A DNA stretch of 64,000 nucleotides from Actinomyces marmotae (GTDB taxonomy: Bacteria; Actinomycetota; Actinomycetes; Actinomycetales; Actinomycetaceae), in NCBI RefSeq assembly GCF_013177295.1, contig NZ_CP053642.1:2355503-2419502 (forward strand). The letters are read 5' to 3'. Below are positions 35,610 to 43,003 of the stretch, piece after piece. Below the pieces are notes generated by a model, which made no database searches, was not told the DNA's origin, and saw only the letters and a list, made by a program, of their open reading frames with translations. The stretch's first letter is position 1; the number at the start of each line of letters is the position of its first letter. Both the position numbers and the translations under genes were made by a program.

Positions 35610-36551
35610 TCAGGGGGTGATGGTGGTGCCGGTGGCGCCCGCGAGGGCGTCGATCATGCGGGGAAGGGAGGTGATGATGACCTGTTTCCCGCCGCGCTCG
35701 AGGAAGGAGATGGCCGCCTGGATCTTGGGGGCCATGGAGCCGGCGCCGAACTGCCCGGCCGCGAGGTGCTCGCGGGCCTGCGCGATGGTCAGGGTCCGCA
35801 GCTCGGCCTGAGTGGGCTTGTTGAAGTCGATGCAGACCGAGTCGACCGCGGTGCAGATGATGAAGTCCTGGGCGCCGAGGCGGTTGGCGAGGAGGGCTGA
35901 GGCGAGGTCCTTGTCGATGACCGCCTCCACGCCGGTGAGCCGGCCGTCGTCGCGCCGCACGGGGATGCCCCCGCCGCCGCAGGCGATGACGATGCTGCCG
36001 GCGTCGGCGAGAGCCTTTATGGTCCCCGCCTCGACGATCTCCAGCGGCTGGGGCGAGGCGACGACGCGGCGGTAGCCGCGGCCGGAGTCCTCGCGCAGCA
36101 CCCATCCCTCCTCGCGCTCGTGGCGCTGGGCCTCCTGGGCGCTCATGAATGAGCCGATGGGCTTGGTGGGGTCGTCGAAGGCGGGGTCGGAGGGATCGAC
36201 GACGGTCTGGGTGACGATCGCGGCCACGTCCTTGGTGATGCCGCGCTCGGCCAGGGAGTTGCGCAGGCTGCGGGAGAACATGTAGCCGGTGGCGCCCTGG
36301 GTGTCGGCGCCGAGCACGTCCAGGGGGAGCGGCGGCAGCTCGCCGAGGGCCAGTTCCGCGCGCCGAAGCAGGAAGCCGACCTGCGGCCCGTTTCCGTGCG
36401 TGACCACGGGGGTGAATCCGGCCTCCACCAGGGAGGCGATGCTCGCAGCCGACTCGGCCACGGCGGCGGCCTGGTGGGCCACGGAGATCTCATCGCTGTT
36501 CTTGACCAGGGCGTTGCCGCCGACGGCGACGACGACTGCTCGAGTACTCAT
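35610..36551 (-). CDS. arcC: Carbamate kinase
   Basis: A 313-residue amino-acid-kinase-fold enzyme that transfers phosphate from carbamoyl phosphate to ADP, giving ATP, CO2 and ammonia. Motifs: VVAVGGNALVK, VVTHGNGPQVG, ACGGGGIPV and FGAGSMAPKIQAAI. With no arginine deiminase genes nearby, its carbamoyl phosphate most likely comes from the carbamoyltransferase three genes downstream in the operon. ATG 36551 has AAAGGA upstream. Confidence 0.93.
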   Translation of the reverse strand: MSTRAVVVAVGGNALVKNSDEISVAHQAAAVAESAASIASLVEAGFTPVVTHGNGPQVGFLLRRAELALGELPPLPLDVLGADTQGATGYMFSRSLRNSLAERGITKDVAAIVTQTVVDPSDPAFDDPTKPIGSFMSAQEAQRHEREEGWVLREDSGRGYRRVVASPQPLEIVEAGTIKALADAGSIVIACGGGGIPVRRDDGRLTGVEAVIDKDLASALLANRLGAQDFIICTAVDSVCIDFNKPTQAELRTLTIAQAREHLAAGQFGAGSMAPKIQAAISFLERGGKQVIITSLPRMIDALAGATGTTITP

Positions 36552-36603
36552 GGCGCGTCCTTTCAGGGATGGAGCGTCTTCGCTCGTGTGCTTGCGGGTG
36601 GTG

Positions 36604-37326
36604 TCAGATGACGGGGAGAGGCCAGCCGCGCACCTCCTTGGGGCGCGGCGCGGCGTAGGTGCGTGATTTGGAGGTGCTCAGTCCCAGGGTGAGCAGGCCC
36701 TCGGCGAGCTTGACGGCGGCGGCGACGCCCTCGACGACGGGGACGCCCAGTTCGCGTCCGAGCTCGGCGTCGAGACCGGCCATCCCGCCGCAGCCGAGCA
36801 CGATGACCTCGGCGCGGTCCTCGTCCACGGCGAGGCGCGCCTGGGCGGTGATGGCGCGCCGGGCGGCGTCGGCGTCCTCGAGCTCGAGGACCCCCAGACC
36901 GGTGGAGCGCACCGAGGCGCAGTGGGCGGACAGCCCGAAGGCCGCCAGACGCTCCTCGATAAGGGGCACGGTGCGGTCCAGGGTGGTGACGGCGCTGAAG
37001 GAGCGGCCCAGGAGCATGGCCAGGTGGGCGGCCGCCTCGGTCATGTCGACGACGGGGACGTCCAGGAGCTCCATGAGCCCCTCCTTGCCGTGCTCCCCGA
37101 ACCCGGCCTGGATGACCGCGTCGAAGGGCTCGGGATAGGTAGTCACCGCGCTCATGACGGCGGCAGCGGCCAGGTGGGACTCGAAGTTCCCCTCGACGGA
37201 GTCAGCCCCGATGGCCGGGGTGAGCCCGATGATCTCGGTGCCCGGGGCGGCGACGGCGCGCGCTGCCCCGGCGATCGACCGGGTCATCGACTCGGTGGTG
37301 TTCACATTGACGACAAGGATTCTCAT
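36604..37326 (-). CDS. Asp/Glu/hydantoin racemase-superfamily protein with one catalytic Cys missing
   Basis: A 240-residue protein resembling hydantoin and allantoin racemases (MRILVVNVNTTESMT opening; EVIVLGCGGMAGL near the end). Racemases use two cysteines. The C-terminal one is present (C179), but the position of the first, normally in ACFGDPG, reads AGFGEHG (G75). Arylmalonate decarboxylase of the same superfamily has exactly this Gly/Cys arrangement, so this may be a decarboxylase or lyase and not a racemase. It is the first gene of the operon, behind the predicted promoter at 37417-37445. Confidence 0.8.
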   Translation of the reverse strand: MRILVVNVNTTESMTRSIAGAARAVAAPGTEIIGLTPAIGADSVEGNFESHLAAAAVMSAVTTYPEPFDAVIQAGFGEHGKEGLMELLDVPVVDMTEAAAHLAMLLGRSFSAVTTLDRTVPLIEERLAAFGLSAHCASVRSTGLGVLELEDADAARRAITAQARLAVDEDRAEVIVLGCGGMAGLDAELGRELGVPVVEGVAAAVKLAEGLLTLGLSTSKSRTYAAPRPKEVRGWPLPVI

Positions 37327-37416
37327 GGCTCTCGCTCCGCCCCGTGGTCACTGGCCGGTTCTGCATCATTGCTCACCACACTCCTCAGAGGTCTGTGCTC
37401 TAAGTTGTGTGGGTTA

Positions 37417-37445
37417 AGCGTAAGCCCTGTCACATGTGAGCGCAA
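37417..37445 (-). promoter_or_regulatory. Predicted promoter and operator of the allantoin-type operon
   Basis: On the minus strand, TTGCGC (-35, 37445-37440) and TACGCT (-10, 37422-37417) are separated by exactly 17 bases. A perfect palindrome TCACATGTGA (37430-37439) fills the spacer next to the -35. A regulator bound there would block RNA polymerase. The GntR protein encoded at 38029-38751 is the natural candidate. Confidence 0.45.
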
Positions 37446-37587
37446 GACCCTATCGCGATCAGATTGGCCGGGGCGCGAGTCGGCCGCCGCGAGCGCGCGA
37501 GCGCCCCGCAGCACGGGGCGGCGGGGCGCTGGTTGGGGGAAGGGGCCGGGGACTGGTGGTCCACCGGCACCCGGGGGCGCGGCGGGG

Positions 37588-37857
37588 TCAGAGCCCGGCG
37601 CGGTGGAGCTGGGTGAAAGCGGTGGCCACGGACAGGACGACGGAGATGAGCGAGCCGATGACGACCACCGGCATGGAGCCGGCGATGGCGGCGAAAGCGG
37701 TGAGCATCCCCAGGATCGCCAGGATCGCCAGGGCAACGGTGCTGATCGTGATGTCGGCGGAACCCGCTTCCCCCTGCTCCTGGGCCTGCGCGGGGGCGAT
37801 GACGCCGGCCGCCCCGGGGAGGGGAGACTCGCTCATGGGCGCGGATACAACGGACAT
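37588..37857 (-). CDS. Small two-helix membrane protein of unknown function
   Basis: An 89-residue protein with a Pro/Gln/Glu-rich head and two hydrophobic helices (about residues 38-60 and 63-82). It has a good AGGAG site before ATG 37857. It lies between the regulator and the operon promoter, same strand, separated from both by over 140 bases. I do not recognise the family. It could be an accessory to one of the permeases, but nothing in the sequence shows that. Confidence 0.55.
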   Translation of the reverse strand: MSVVSAPMSESPLPGAAGVIAPAQAQEQGEAGSADITISTVALAILAILGMLTAFAAIAGSMPVVVIGSLISVVLSVATAFTQLHRAGL

Positions 37858-38028
37858 TCTCTCCTGCTTTCCTTCATTGAGGGCTGCGGCGGGAGCGGTC
37901 GCGCTCCCGCACGACTCTGTGCGCCCCGACTCGGGGGCGGCATGACGAGTTTACGGCACGTCAGGAACGTTCTCAGACCTCTGGGGAATCAGTTTGCTCA
38001 CACGAATGGGTCACAGTCGAGCGGCCGC

Positions 38029-38751
38029 TCAGAGGTTCTCGTCGAGCTCACTGCCCTCGCGCTCCCGCGCCGAGAGGATGTCGGCGCGGGTGGTGCCCAT
38101 GTGCTCGATCATGAGGGAGATGGCGCGCTGCTCGTCACGGGCCTCGATGGCCTCCAGCAGGGCCCTGTGCTGCTCACTCGTGCGCTGCCTGGCCTCGGGG
38201 GACTCGAAAGCCCGGAAGCGGACGCCGAGCAGGGCGTCACGCAGGGGGTGCAGGGTGGAGGCGACGAACTGGTTGCCGGTGGTGGCCACGATGGCGTCGT
38301 GGAAGGCGTAGTCGAGGCCGACGAGGGCCTGCACGTTCTCGGTCTTCTGCGCCAGGTCGAACTCCTCCAGGCAGCGGCGCATCTCCGCGAGGTGCTCCTC
38401 GGTGCGCTGCTGGACGGCGAGGCGGACGGCGCCGATCTCAAGCATCTCCTCCACGCCGAGCACGTCCACCTCGACCTCGGAGACCCGGCCCTCGTGGGCG
38501 GCCACGTACATGAGGTAGGGGAGCTCGCGCCAGCGGAAGCGGGGAAGGAGGAAGGTGCCCCGCCCGTGAACGACGTTGAGGACGCCCCCCATGGAGAGGT
38601 TGCGCACGGCCTCGCGCATCGTGGGCCGTGAGACATGGAGGAATCGGGCGAGCTCGGACTCGCCGGGGAGGGGGACGTCCTCCACGAAGGTCTTGTCGAC
38701 GACCGCATCGAGGATCTTCTCGACGGCGTTGGCAACCATGTCGTGAGCCAT
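38029..38751 (-). CDS. GntR/FadR-type (FCD) transcriptional regulator
   Basis: A 240-residue regulator. The N-terminal winged helix reads LPGESELARFLHVSRPTMREAVRNL and then GRGTFLLPR. The C-terminal all-helical FCD effector domain includes LDYAFHDAIVATTGNQ and EQHRALLEAI, which carry the conserved Asp/His metal or ligand residues. I chose ATG 38751 over 38766 because GAGAAGG is placed correctly only for the former. AllR-like function is performed by IclR proteins in E. coli; here a GntR protein next to the operon is the likely allantoin or glyoxylate sensor (inference). Confidence 0.88.
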   Translation of the reverse strand: MAHDMVANAVEKILDAVVDKTFVEDVPLPGESELARFLHVSRPTMREAVRNLSMGGVLNVVHGRGTFLLPRFRWRELPYLMYVAAHEGRVSEVEVDVLGVEEMLEIGAVRLAVQQRTEEHLAEMRRCLEEFDLAQKTENVQALVGLDYAFHDAIVATTGNQFVASTLHPLRDALLGVRFRAFESPEARQRTSEQHRALLEAIEARDEQRAISLMIEHMGTTRADILSAREREGSELDENL

Positions 38752-38898
38752 CTTGCGCCTTCTCATCGCGGGCGCGAAGGCGCCCGGCCCTTGGCCGGCC
38801 CGATGCGGGCCGCGCCATGAATATGCAGATCACGCTCGGGCATCAGGTGTCCGGGCGGTGCCACGATAGGCAGTATCGCGCACGCGCGCCCTGATCCC

Positions 38899-40260
38899 CT
38901 AATACGGGCGGGGGCGGCCTCCCAGGCGGCTCATGCCCGCTCGGTACCCGGCGACGACCACGAGCACCATGATCACGAGGCCGATCTGCGCGGGGCGCGA
39001 CCATCCGCCGGCGGGGAGGATGAGCACGGCTGCGCCGGCCGCGAGGCACTCGGCGGTGTTGAACAGGACGTCGTAGAGGGAGAAGGCACGGCCGCGGAAG
39101 GCATCGGCCGTGTCCGACTGGACGATGGTGTCCACGGCGATCTTGGCCCCCTGCACGCCGATGCCGAACAGGAGGAGCCCCGTCATGAAGGGGATCCGCG
39201 CGTAGGAGGCGGCGATAAGCGCCTGCCCGGCCGCCCCGCCGAGCAGGCAGATGACCACCCAGGTGGCGGGCGGGACGCTCTCGTGGGCGATGGGGGTGAG
39301 GATGACGGCGAGGAAGTGGCCGGCGAGCATCGCCCCCATGAGGGCGCCGAAGTTGGCGATGCCCGCGTCGGCGTCGCCGCCCGCGGCCAGGAGGTTGCGG
39401 CTGGCCAGGATGATCGTGATGAGCTCCAGGCCGTAGACGAAGCGGTGGAGGGCCATCGCGGCCAGGGCGAGCGCGGGGGTCCCTCGGCGCGCGAGGTAGC
39501 GGATCGCCGCGATGAGATCGGATGCCGTCGAGGCAATTGCCGCGCCGAGCCCGTCGTCGCCCCGCGGGCCGACGACGGGCGCGCCGGGGCGGGCGGAACC
39601 AGCGGGGCCGGCGGGGCCGGGCCCCCACGCGGGGCCGAGTTCGCCCGGGGCCAGGCGGGTGGCCAGGAGCGCGGCGAGGACGTACAGCGCGACGGCGCTC
39701 AGCAGGCTGGCGATGTCCTGGGCGGCCCCGGCGGGGAGCACGAGGCGCAGGGCGATACCGAGGGCGGCGCCGAGGGCGCTGGCGGCCCCGCCGAGGGTCG
39801 GCACGATGGAGTTGGCGGTGAGCAGCCGCGCGGGGCTGATGATCTGGGGCAGCCCGGCGGCCAGCACGGCGAGCAGGAAGCGATTGACGCCCATGGTCAC
39901 GAGCACGAGGGCGTAGATGGGCGGGCTGATCCCGACCAGCCAGAGCACGATGGACGCGCCCCCGACGAGACCGGCGCGCGCCAGGTTGCCGTGCAGGATG
40001 ATCTGCCGGCGTCGCCAGCGATCGATGAACGGCCCGGTGAAGGGGCCGATGATGCTGAAGGGCAGGAGCATGACCACCAGGGCGAGGGCGACGCCAGAGG
40101 CGGTGGTCATGTTCTGCGGCGCGAAGAAGAACAGCGTGGCCAGGCCCGCCTGGACCAGGCCGTCTCCGGTCTGGGAGATGAGCCGCACGCCCAGCAGGAT
40201 GCGGAAGGCTCGGGTGGCCCCCAGGTCCTTCAGATCGCCGATGAGCCGCATGTCCCCCAT
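38899..40260 (-). CDS. MFS transporter
   Basis: A 453-residue, about 12-helix transporter. The cytoplasmic loop after helix 2 reads GPFTGPFIDRWRRRQIIL, the MFS motif A region of drug-exporter-like families. A Gly/Pro-rich insert (about 220-245) separates the two halves. A second start at codon 4 (40251) is possible. No substrate can be assigned. It lies downstream of serA on the same strand with a 30-base gap. Confidence 0.8.
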   Translation of the reverse strand: MGDMRLIGDLKDLGATRAFRILLGVRLISQTGDGLVQAGLATLFFFAPQNMTTASGVALALVVMLLPFSIIGPFTGPFIDRWRRRQIILHGNLARAGLVGGASIVLWLVGISPPIYALVLVTMGVNRFLLAVLAAGLPQIISPARLLTANSIVPTLGGAASALGAALGIALRLVLPAGAAQDIASLLSAVALYVLAALLATRLAPGELGPAWGPGPAGPAGSARPGAPVVGPRGDDGLGAAIASTASDLIAAIRYLARRGTPALALAAMALHRFVYGLELITIILASRNLLAAGGDADAGIANFGALMGAMLAGHFLAVILTPIAHESVPPATWVVICLLGGAAGQALIAASYARIPFMTGLLLFGIGVQGAKIAVDTIVQSDTADAFRGRAFSLYDVLFNTAECLAAGAAVLILPAGGWSRPAQIGLVIMVLVVVAGYRAGMSRLGGRPRPY

Positions 40261-40290
40261 CCTGCCATCCGCGGGGGCGGCGGCCCGGGG

Positions 40291-41487
40291 TCAGACGCAG
40301 CGGGCTGAGAGCACGCCGTCGATCGCGAGGAGCTCGGCCAGGACCCCGGGGGCGGGGTCGCCCTCGACGTCGACGAGGGTGACGGCGAGGTCACCCCGGG
40401 ACTTGTTGAGCAGGTTGGCGATGTTCTGGCCGTGCCCGGCGACGAGGGTGGAGACCTGGCCGACCATGTTGGGCACGTTCCGGTTGACGATGACGAGGCG
40501 GTGGGTCCCCTCGGCGCGGGCCATGACGGCCTCGGGGAGGTTGACGGAGTTGTGGATCTGGCCGTCCTCCAGGTAGCCGCGCAGGGAGTCGGCGGCCATG
40601 ATGGCGCAGTTGCGCTCGGCTTCCTTCGTGGAGGCGCCCAGGTGTGGCAGCGAGATGCAGCGGGGGTGCTTGTGGACGGCCGGGGAGGGGAAGTCGCAGA
40701 CGTAGCCGCCCAGGGTCTCCTCGTCGAGGGCGGCGACGACGGCGGCCTCGTCGACGATCTCGGCGCGGGAGAAGTTGAGGATGACGGCGGTCTCCTTCAT
40801 GAGGCCGACGCGCTGGGTGGACACCAGGCCGCGCGTGGAGTCGAGGAGGGGCACGTGGACGGTGAGGATGTCGGCGCGCTTGAAGACGTCCTCGATGCTC
40901 TCGGCGCGCTCGACCTCGGCGCTCAGGTGCCAGGCGGACTCCACGCTGATGGCGGGGTCGTAGCCGATGACGCGCAGGCCGAGGCCCAGCGCCGCGTTGG
41001 CGACCTGCACGCCGATCGCGCCCAGCCCGATGACGCCGAGGGTGCGGCCGGGCAGTTCGAAGCCGACGAACTGCTTCTTGCCGGCCTCGACGGCCTTGGC
41101 CATCTCAGCGGCGTCGCCGGTGAGGGTGTGGGCGAAGCGGGCAGCGGGGATGAGGTTGCGCGAGGCGATGAACAGGCCGGCCAGGACGAGCTCCTTGACG
41201 GCGTTGGCGTTGGCGCCGGGGGTGTTGAACACGGGGACGCCGCGCTCGGTGAACTCGGCGATGGGGATGTTGTTGGTGCCGGCGCCGGCGCGGGCCACGG
41301 CCAGGACGGAGTCGGGGATGGGGGTGCCGTGCAGCTTGGCCGAGCGCAGGAGGAGCGCGTGGGGCTCGGCGATGCCGCCGCCGACCTCGTAGCGCTCGTC
41401 GGGCAGGCGGGACAGGCCCGCCCCGGAGATGGCGTTGAGGGTCTTGATGCGGAAGCGCTCGGGCTTGGGGGGCACGGGGGCGTTCAT
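40291..41487 (-). CDS. serA: D-3-phosphoglycerate dehydrogenase (short form with ACT domain)
   Basis: A 398-residue enzyme for the first step of serine synthesis. The NAD fold has GVIGLGAIGVQVA, and the catalytic His lies in SLPHLGASTKEAE. The final 75 residues (RLVIVNRNVPNMVGQVSTLV) form one ACT domain for serine feedback. It lacks the extra intervening domain of the long mycobacterial form. A good AGGAGA site precedes the ATG. It lies 72 bases after serC, forming a serC-serA unit. Confidence 0.93.
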   Translation of the reverse strand: MNAPVPPKPERFRIKTLNAISGAGLSRLPDERYEVGGGIAEPHALLLRSAKLHGTPIPDSVLAVARAGAGTNNIPIAEFTERGVPVFNTPGANANAVKELVLAGLFIASRNLIPAARFAHTLTGDAAEMAKAVEAGKKQFVGFELPGRTLGVIGLGAIGVQVANAALGLGLRVIGYDPAISVESAWHLSAEVERAESIEDVFKRADILTVHVPLLDSTRGLVSTQRVGLMKETAVILNFSRAEIVDEAAVVAALDEETLGGYVCDFPSPAVHKHPRCISLPHLGASTKEAERNCAIMAADSLRGYLEDGQIHNSVNLPEAVMARAEGTHRLVIVNRNVPNMVGQVSTLVAGHGQNIANLLNKSRGDLAVTLVDVEGDPAPGVLAELLAIDGVLSARCV

Positions 41488-41559
41488 GGTTCTCCTGTGT
41501 GGGTGCTGGTGGAAGGCGTTGCTGATGAGCGCGGCGAGGAGGGGCGGGCCCGGCCGGGC

Positions 41560-42642
41560 TCAGGCGTGGGTGCGCTCGAACTCGGCCATGTAGTCGATGA
41601 GGGCGGCGACGCCGTCGGCCCCCATGGCGTTGTAGATGGAGGCGCGCATGCCGCCGACGGACCGGTGCCCCTTGAGGTTGGCCAGGCCCGCGCGGGCCGC
41701 GCCGGCGAGGAAGTCGGCGTCGAGGGCGGGGTCGGCGAGCGTGAAGGGGATGTTCATCCAGGAGCGCGAGCGCGGCTCAACGGGGTTGGCGTAGAAGTCG
41801 GAGGCGTCGATGGCCTCGTAGAGGGAGCGGGCCTTGGCCTCGTTGGCGGCGCCGATGGCCGCCAGGCCGCCTTGCTCCTCCATCCACTCCAGGATGAGGC
41901 CGAGGAGGTAGACGGAGAAGGTGGGCGGGGTGTTGAGCATGGAGTCCTTGTCCGCCATGGTCCTCCAGTCCCAGATGGCGGGCACGTCCGGGCGGGCGCG
42001 GTCGAGGAGGTCGTCGCGCACGAGCACGACGGCCAGGCCGGCGGGGCCGAGGTTCTTCTGGGCTCCGCCGTAGACGACGCCGAAGCGGGAGAAGTCGATC
42101 GGCCGGGAGAGGTAGGTGGAGGAGAAGTCGGCGACGATGGGGGTGTCACCGGCGTCGGGGATGTAGGGGAACTCGACGCCGCCGATGGTCTCGTTGGGCG
42201 TGTAGTGCAGGTACGCGGCGTCGGCGGGGATGATCAGGGACGCCGGGTCAGGGGTGGTGGTGTAGCGGGAGGCGGACTCGTCGGCGATGGTGACGACGTT
42301 GAGGCCCTGGCGTCCTGCCTCCTTGGCGGCCTTGGCCGACCACTGCCCGGTGTTGATGAAGGCGGCGGTGGCGCCCCTGGCGGCGAGGTTGGCGGGGATG
42401 GCGGAGAACTGGCCTGTGGCGCCACCGGCGAGGAAGAGGACGCGGTAGTTGTCCGGCAGCCCGGCGACGCGGCGGAAGGCGGCCTCGGTCTGAGCGGCGC
42501 AGGCGACGAAGTCCTTGCCACGGTGGGAGTCCTCGAGGACGGACATGCCTATGCCGCGCCAGTCGGTGAGCTCGGCGGCGGCCCGCTCAAGCACGGGCAG
42601 GGGGAGCTGGGCGGGGCCTGCGGAGAAGTTGTGGACGCGCAT
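41560..42642 (-). CDS. serC: Phosphoserine aminotransferase
   Basis: A 360-residue PLP enzyme converting 3-phosphohydroxypyruvate and glutamate to phosphoserine. It begins MRVHNFSAGPAQLPLPVL, typical for SerC; the PLP lysine is in YGGAQKNLGPAGLAVV, and the C-terminus reads GGMRASIYNAMG. ATG 42642 is chosen by family alignment although no strong ribosome site is visible. It probably leads the serC-serA unit. Confidence 0.93.
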   Translation of the reverse strand: MRVHNFSAGPAQLPLPVLERAAAELTDWRGIGMSVLEDSHRGKDFVACAAQTEAAFRRVAGLPDNYRVLFLAGGATGQFSAIPANLAARGATAAFINTGQWSAKAAKEAGRQGLNVVTIADESASRYTTTPDPASLIIPADAAYLHYTPNETIGGVEFPYIPDAGDTPIVADFSSTYLSRPIDFSRFGVVYGGAQKNLGPAGLAVVLVRDDLLDRARPDVPAIWDWRTMADKDSMLNTPPTFSVYLLGLILEWMEEQGGLAAIGAANEAKARSLYEAIDASDFYANPVEPRSRSWMNIPFTLADPALDADFLAGAARAGLANLKGHRSVGGMRASIYNAMGADGVAALIDYMAEFERTHA

Positions 42643-42784
42643 GGGGCCAGTATGCCCATGGGCGCGCCATCGGAGTGTCATGAGTCCGTGTTCGGGAGCG
42701 GGCGAGGCGGCGGGGGCACGAGCAGGACGGTAGCGGGACGGCATGGCACGCTCAGGCTGGCGACGTTTGAACAGGTTTCGCATG

Positions 42785-42902
42785 ATTCCAACGTTTCGCA
42801 TTCCCCGTCACGTCGCGACGAACTCTCCCGCGTGCATCACGGCCCGACCATGCACATGGGAGACTCAGCCGCCCACACACCCGATCCCAGAAACGTTGGA
42901 AT
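42785..42902. repeat. Widely spaced perfect 13-bp inverted repeat upstream of serC
   Basis: ATTCCAACGTTTC (42785-42797) and GAAACGTTGGAAT (42890-42902) are exact inverse copies 92 bases apart, each centred on the palindrome AACGTT. The 361-base stretch 42643-43003 has no supported gene. The pair could bind one looping regulator controlling serC. Confidence 0.6.
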
Positions 42903-43003
42903 GACAAGGATTCTGATCCATCCATCGTTGGCCGAGCGTGCCGAGCCCATGCCCAGCAGCATCCGGCGGGCGGTCCCAGTGGGAGACCCCCGTATTCCGG
43001 ACC

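Noticed and set aside
40291..42642. serC-serA as part of the glyoxylate/hydroxypyruvate pathway
   Set aside because: They form a normal serine biosynthesis pair beyond the MFS gene and the regulator. Side reactions with hydroxypyruvate are possible but not indicated.
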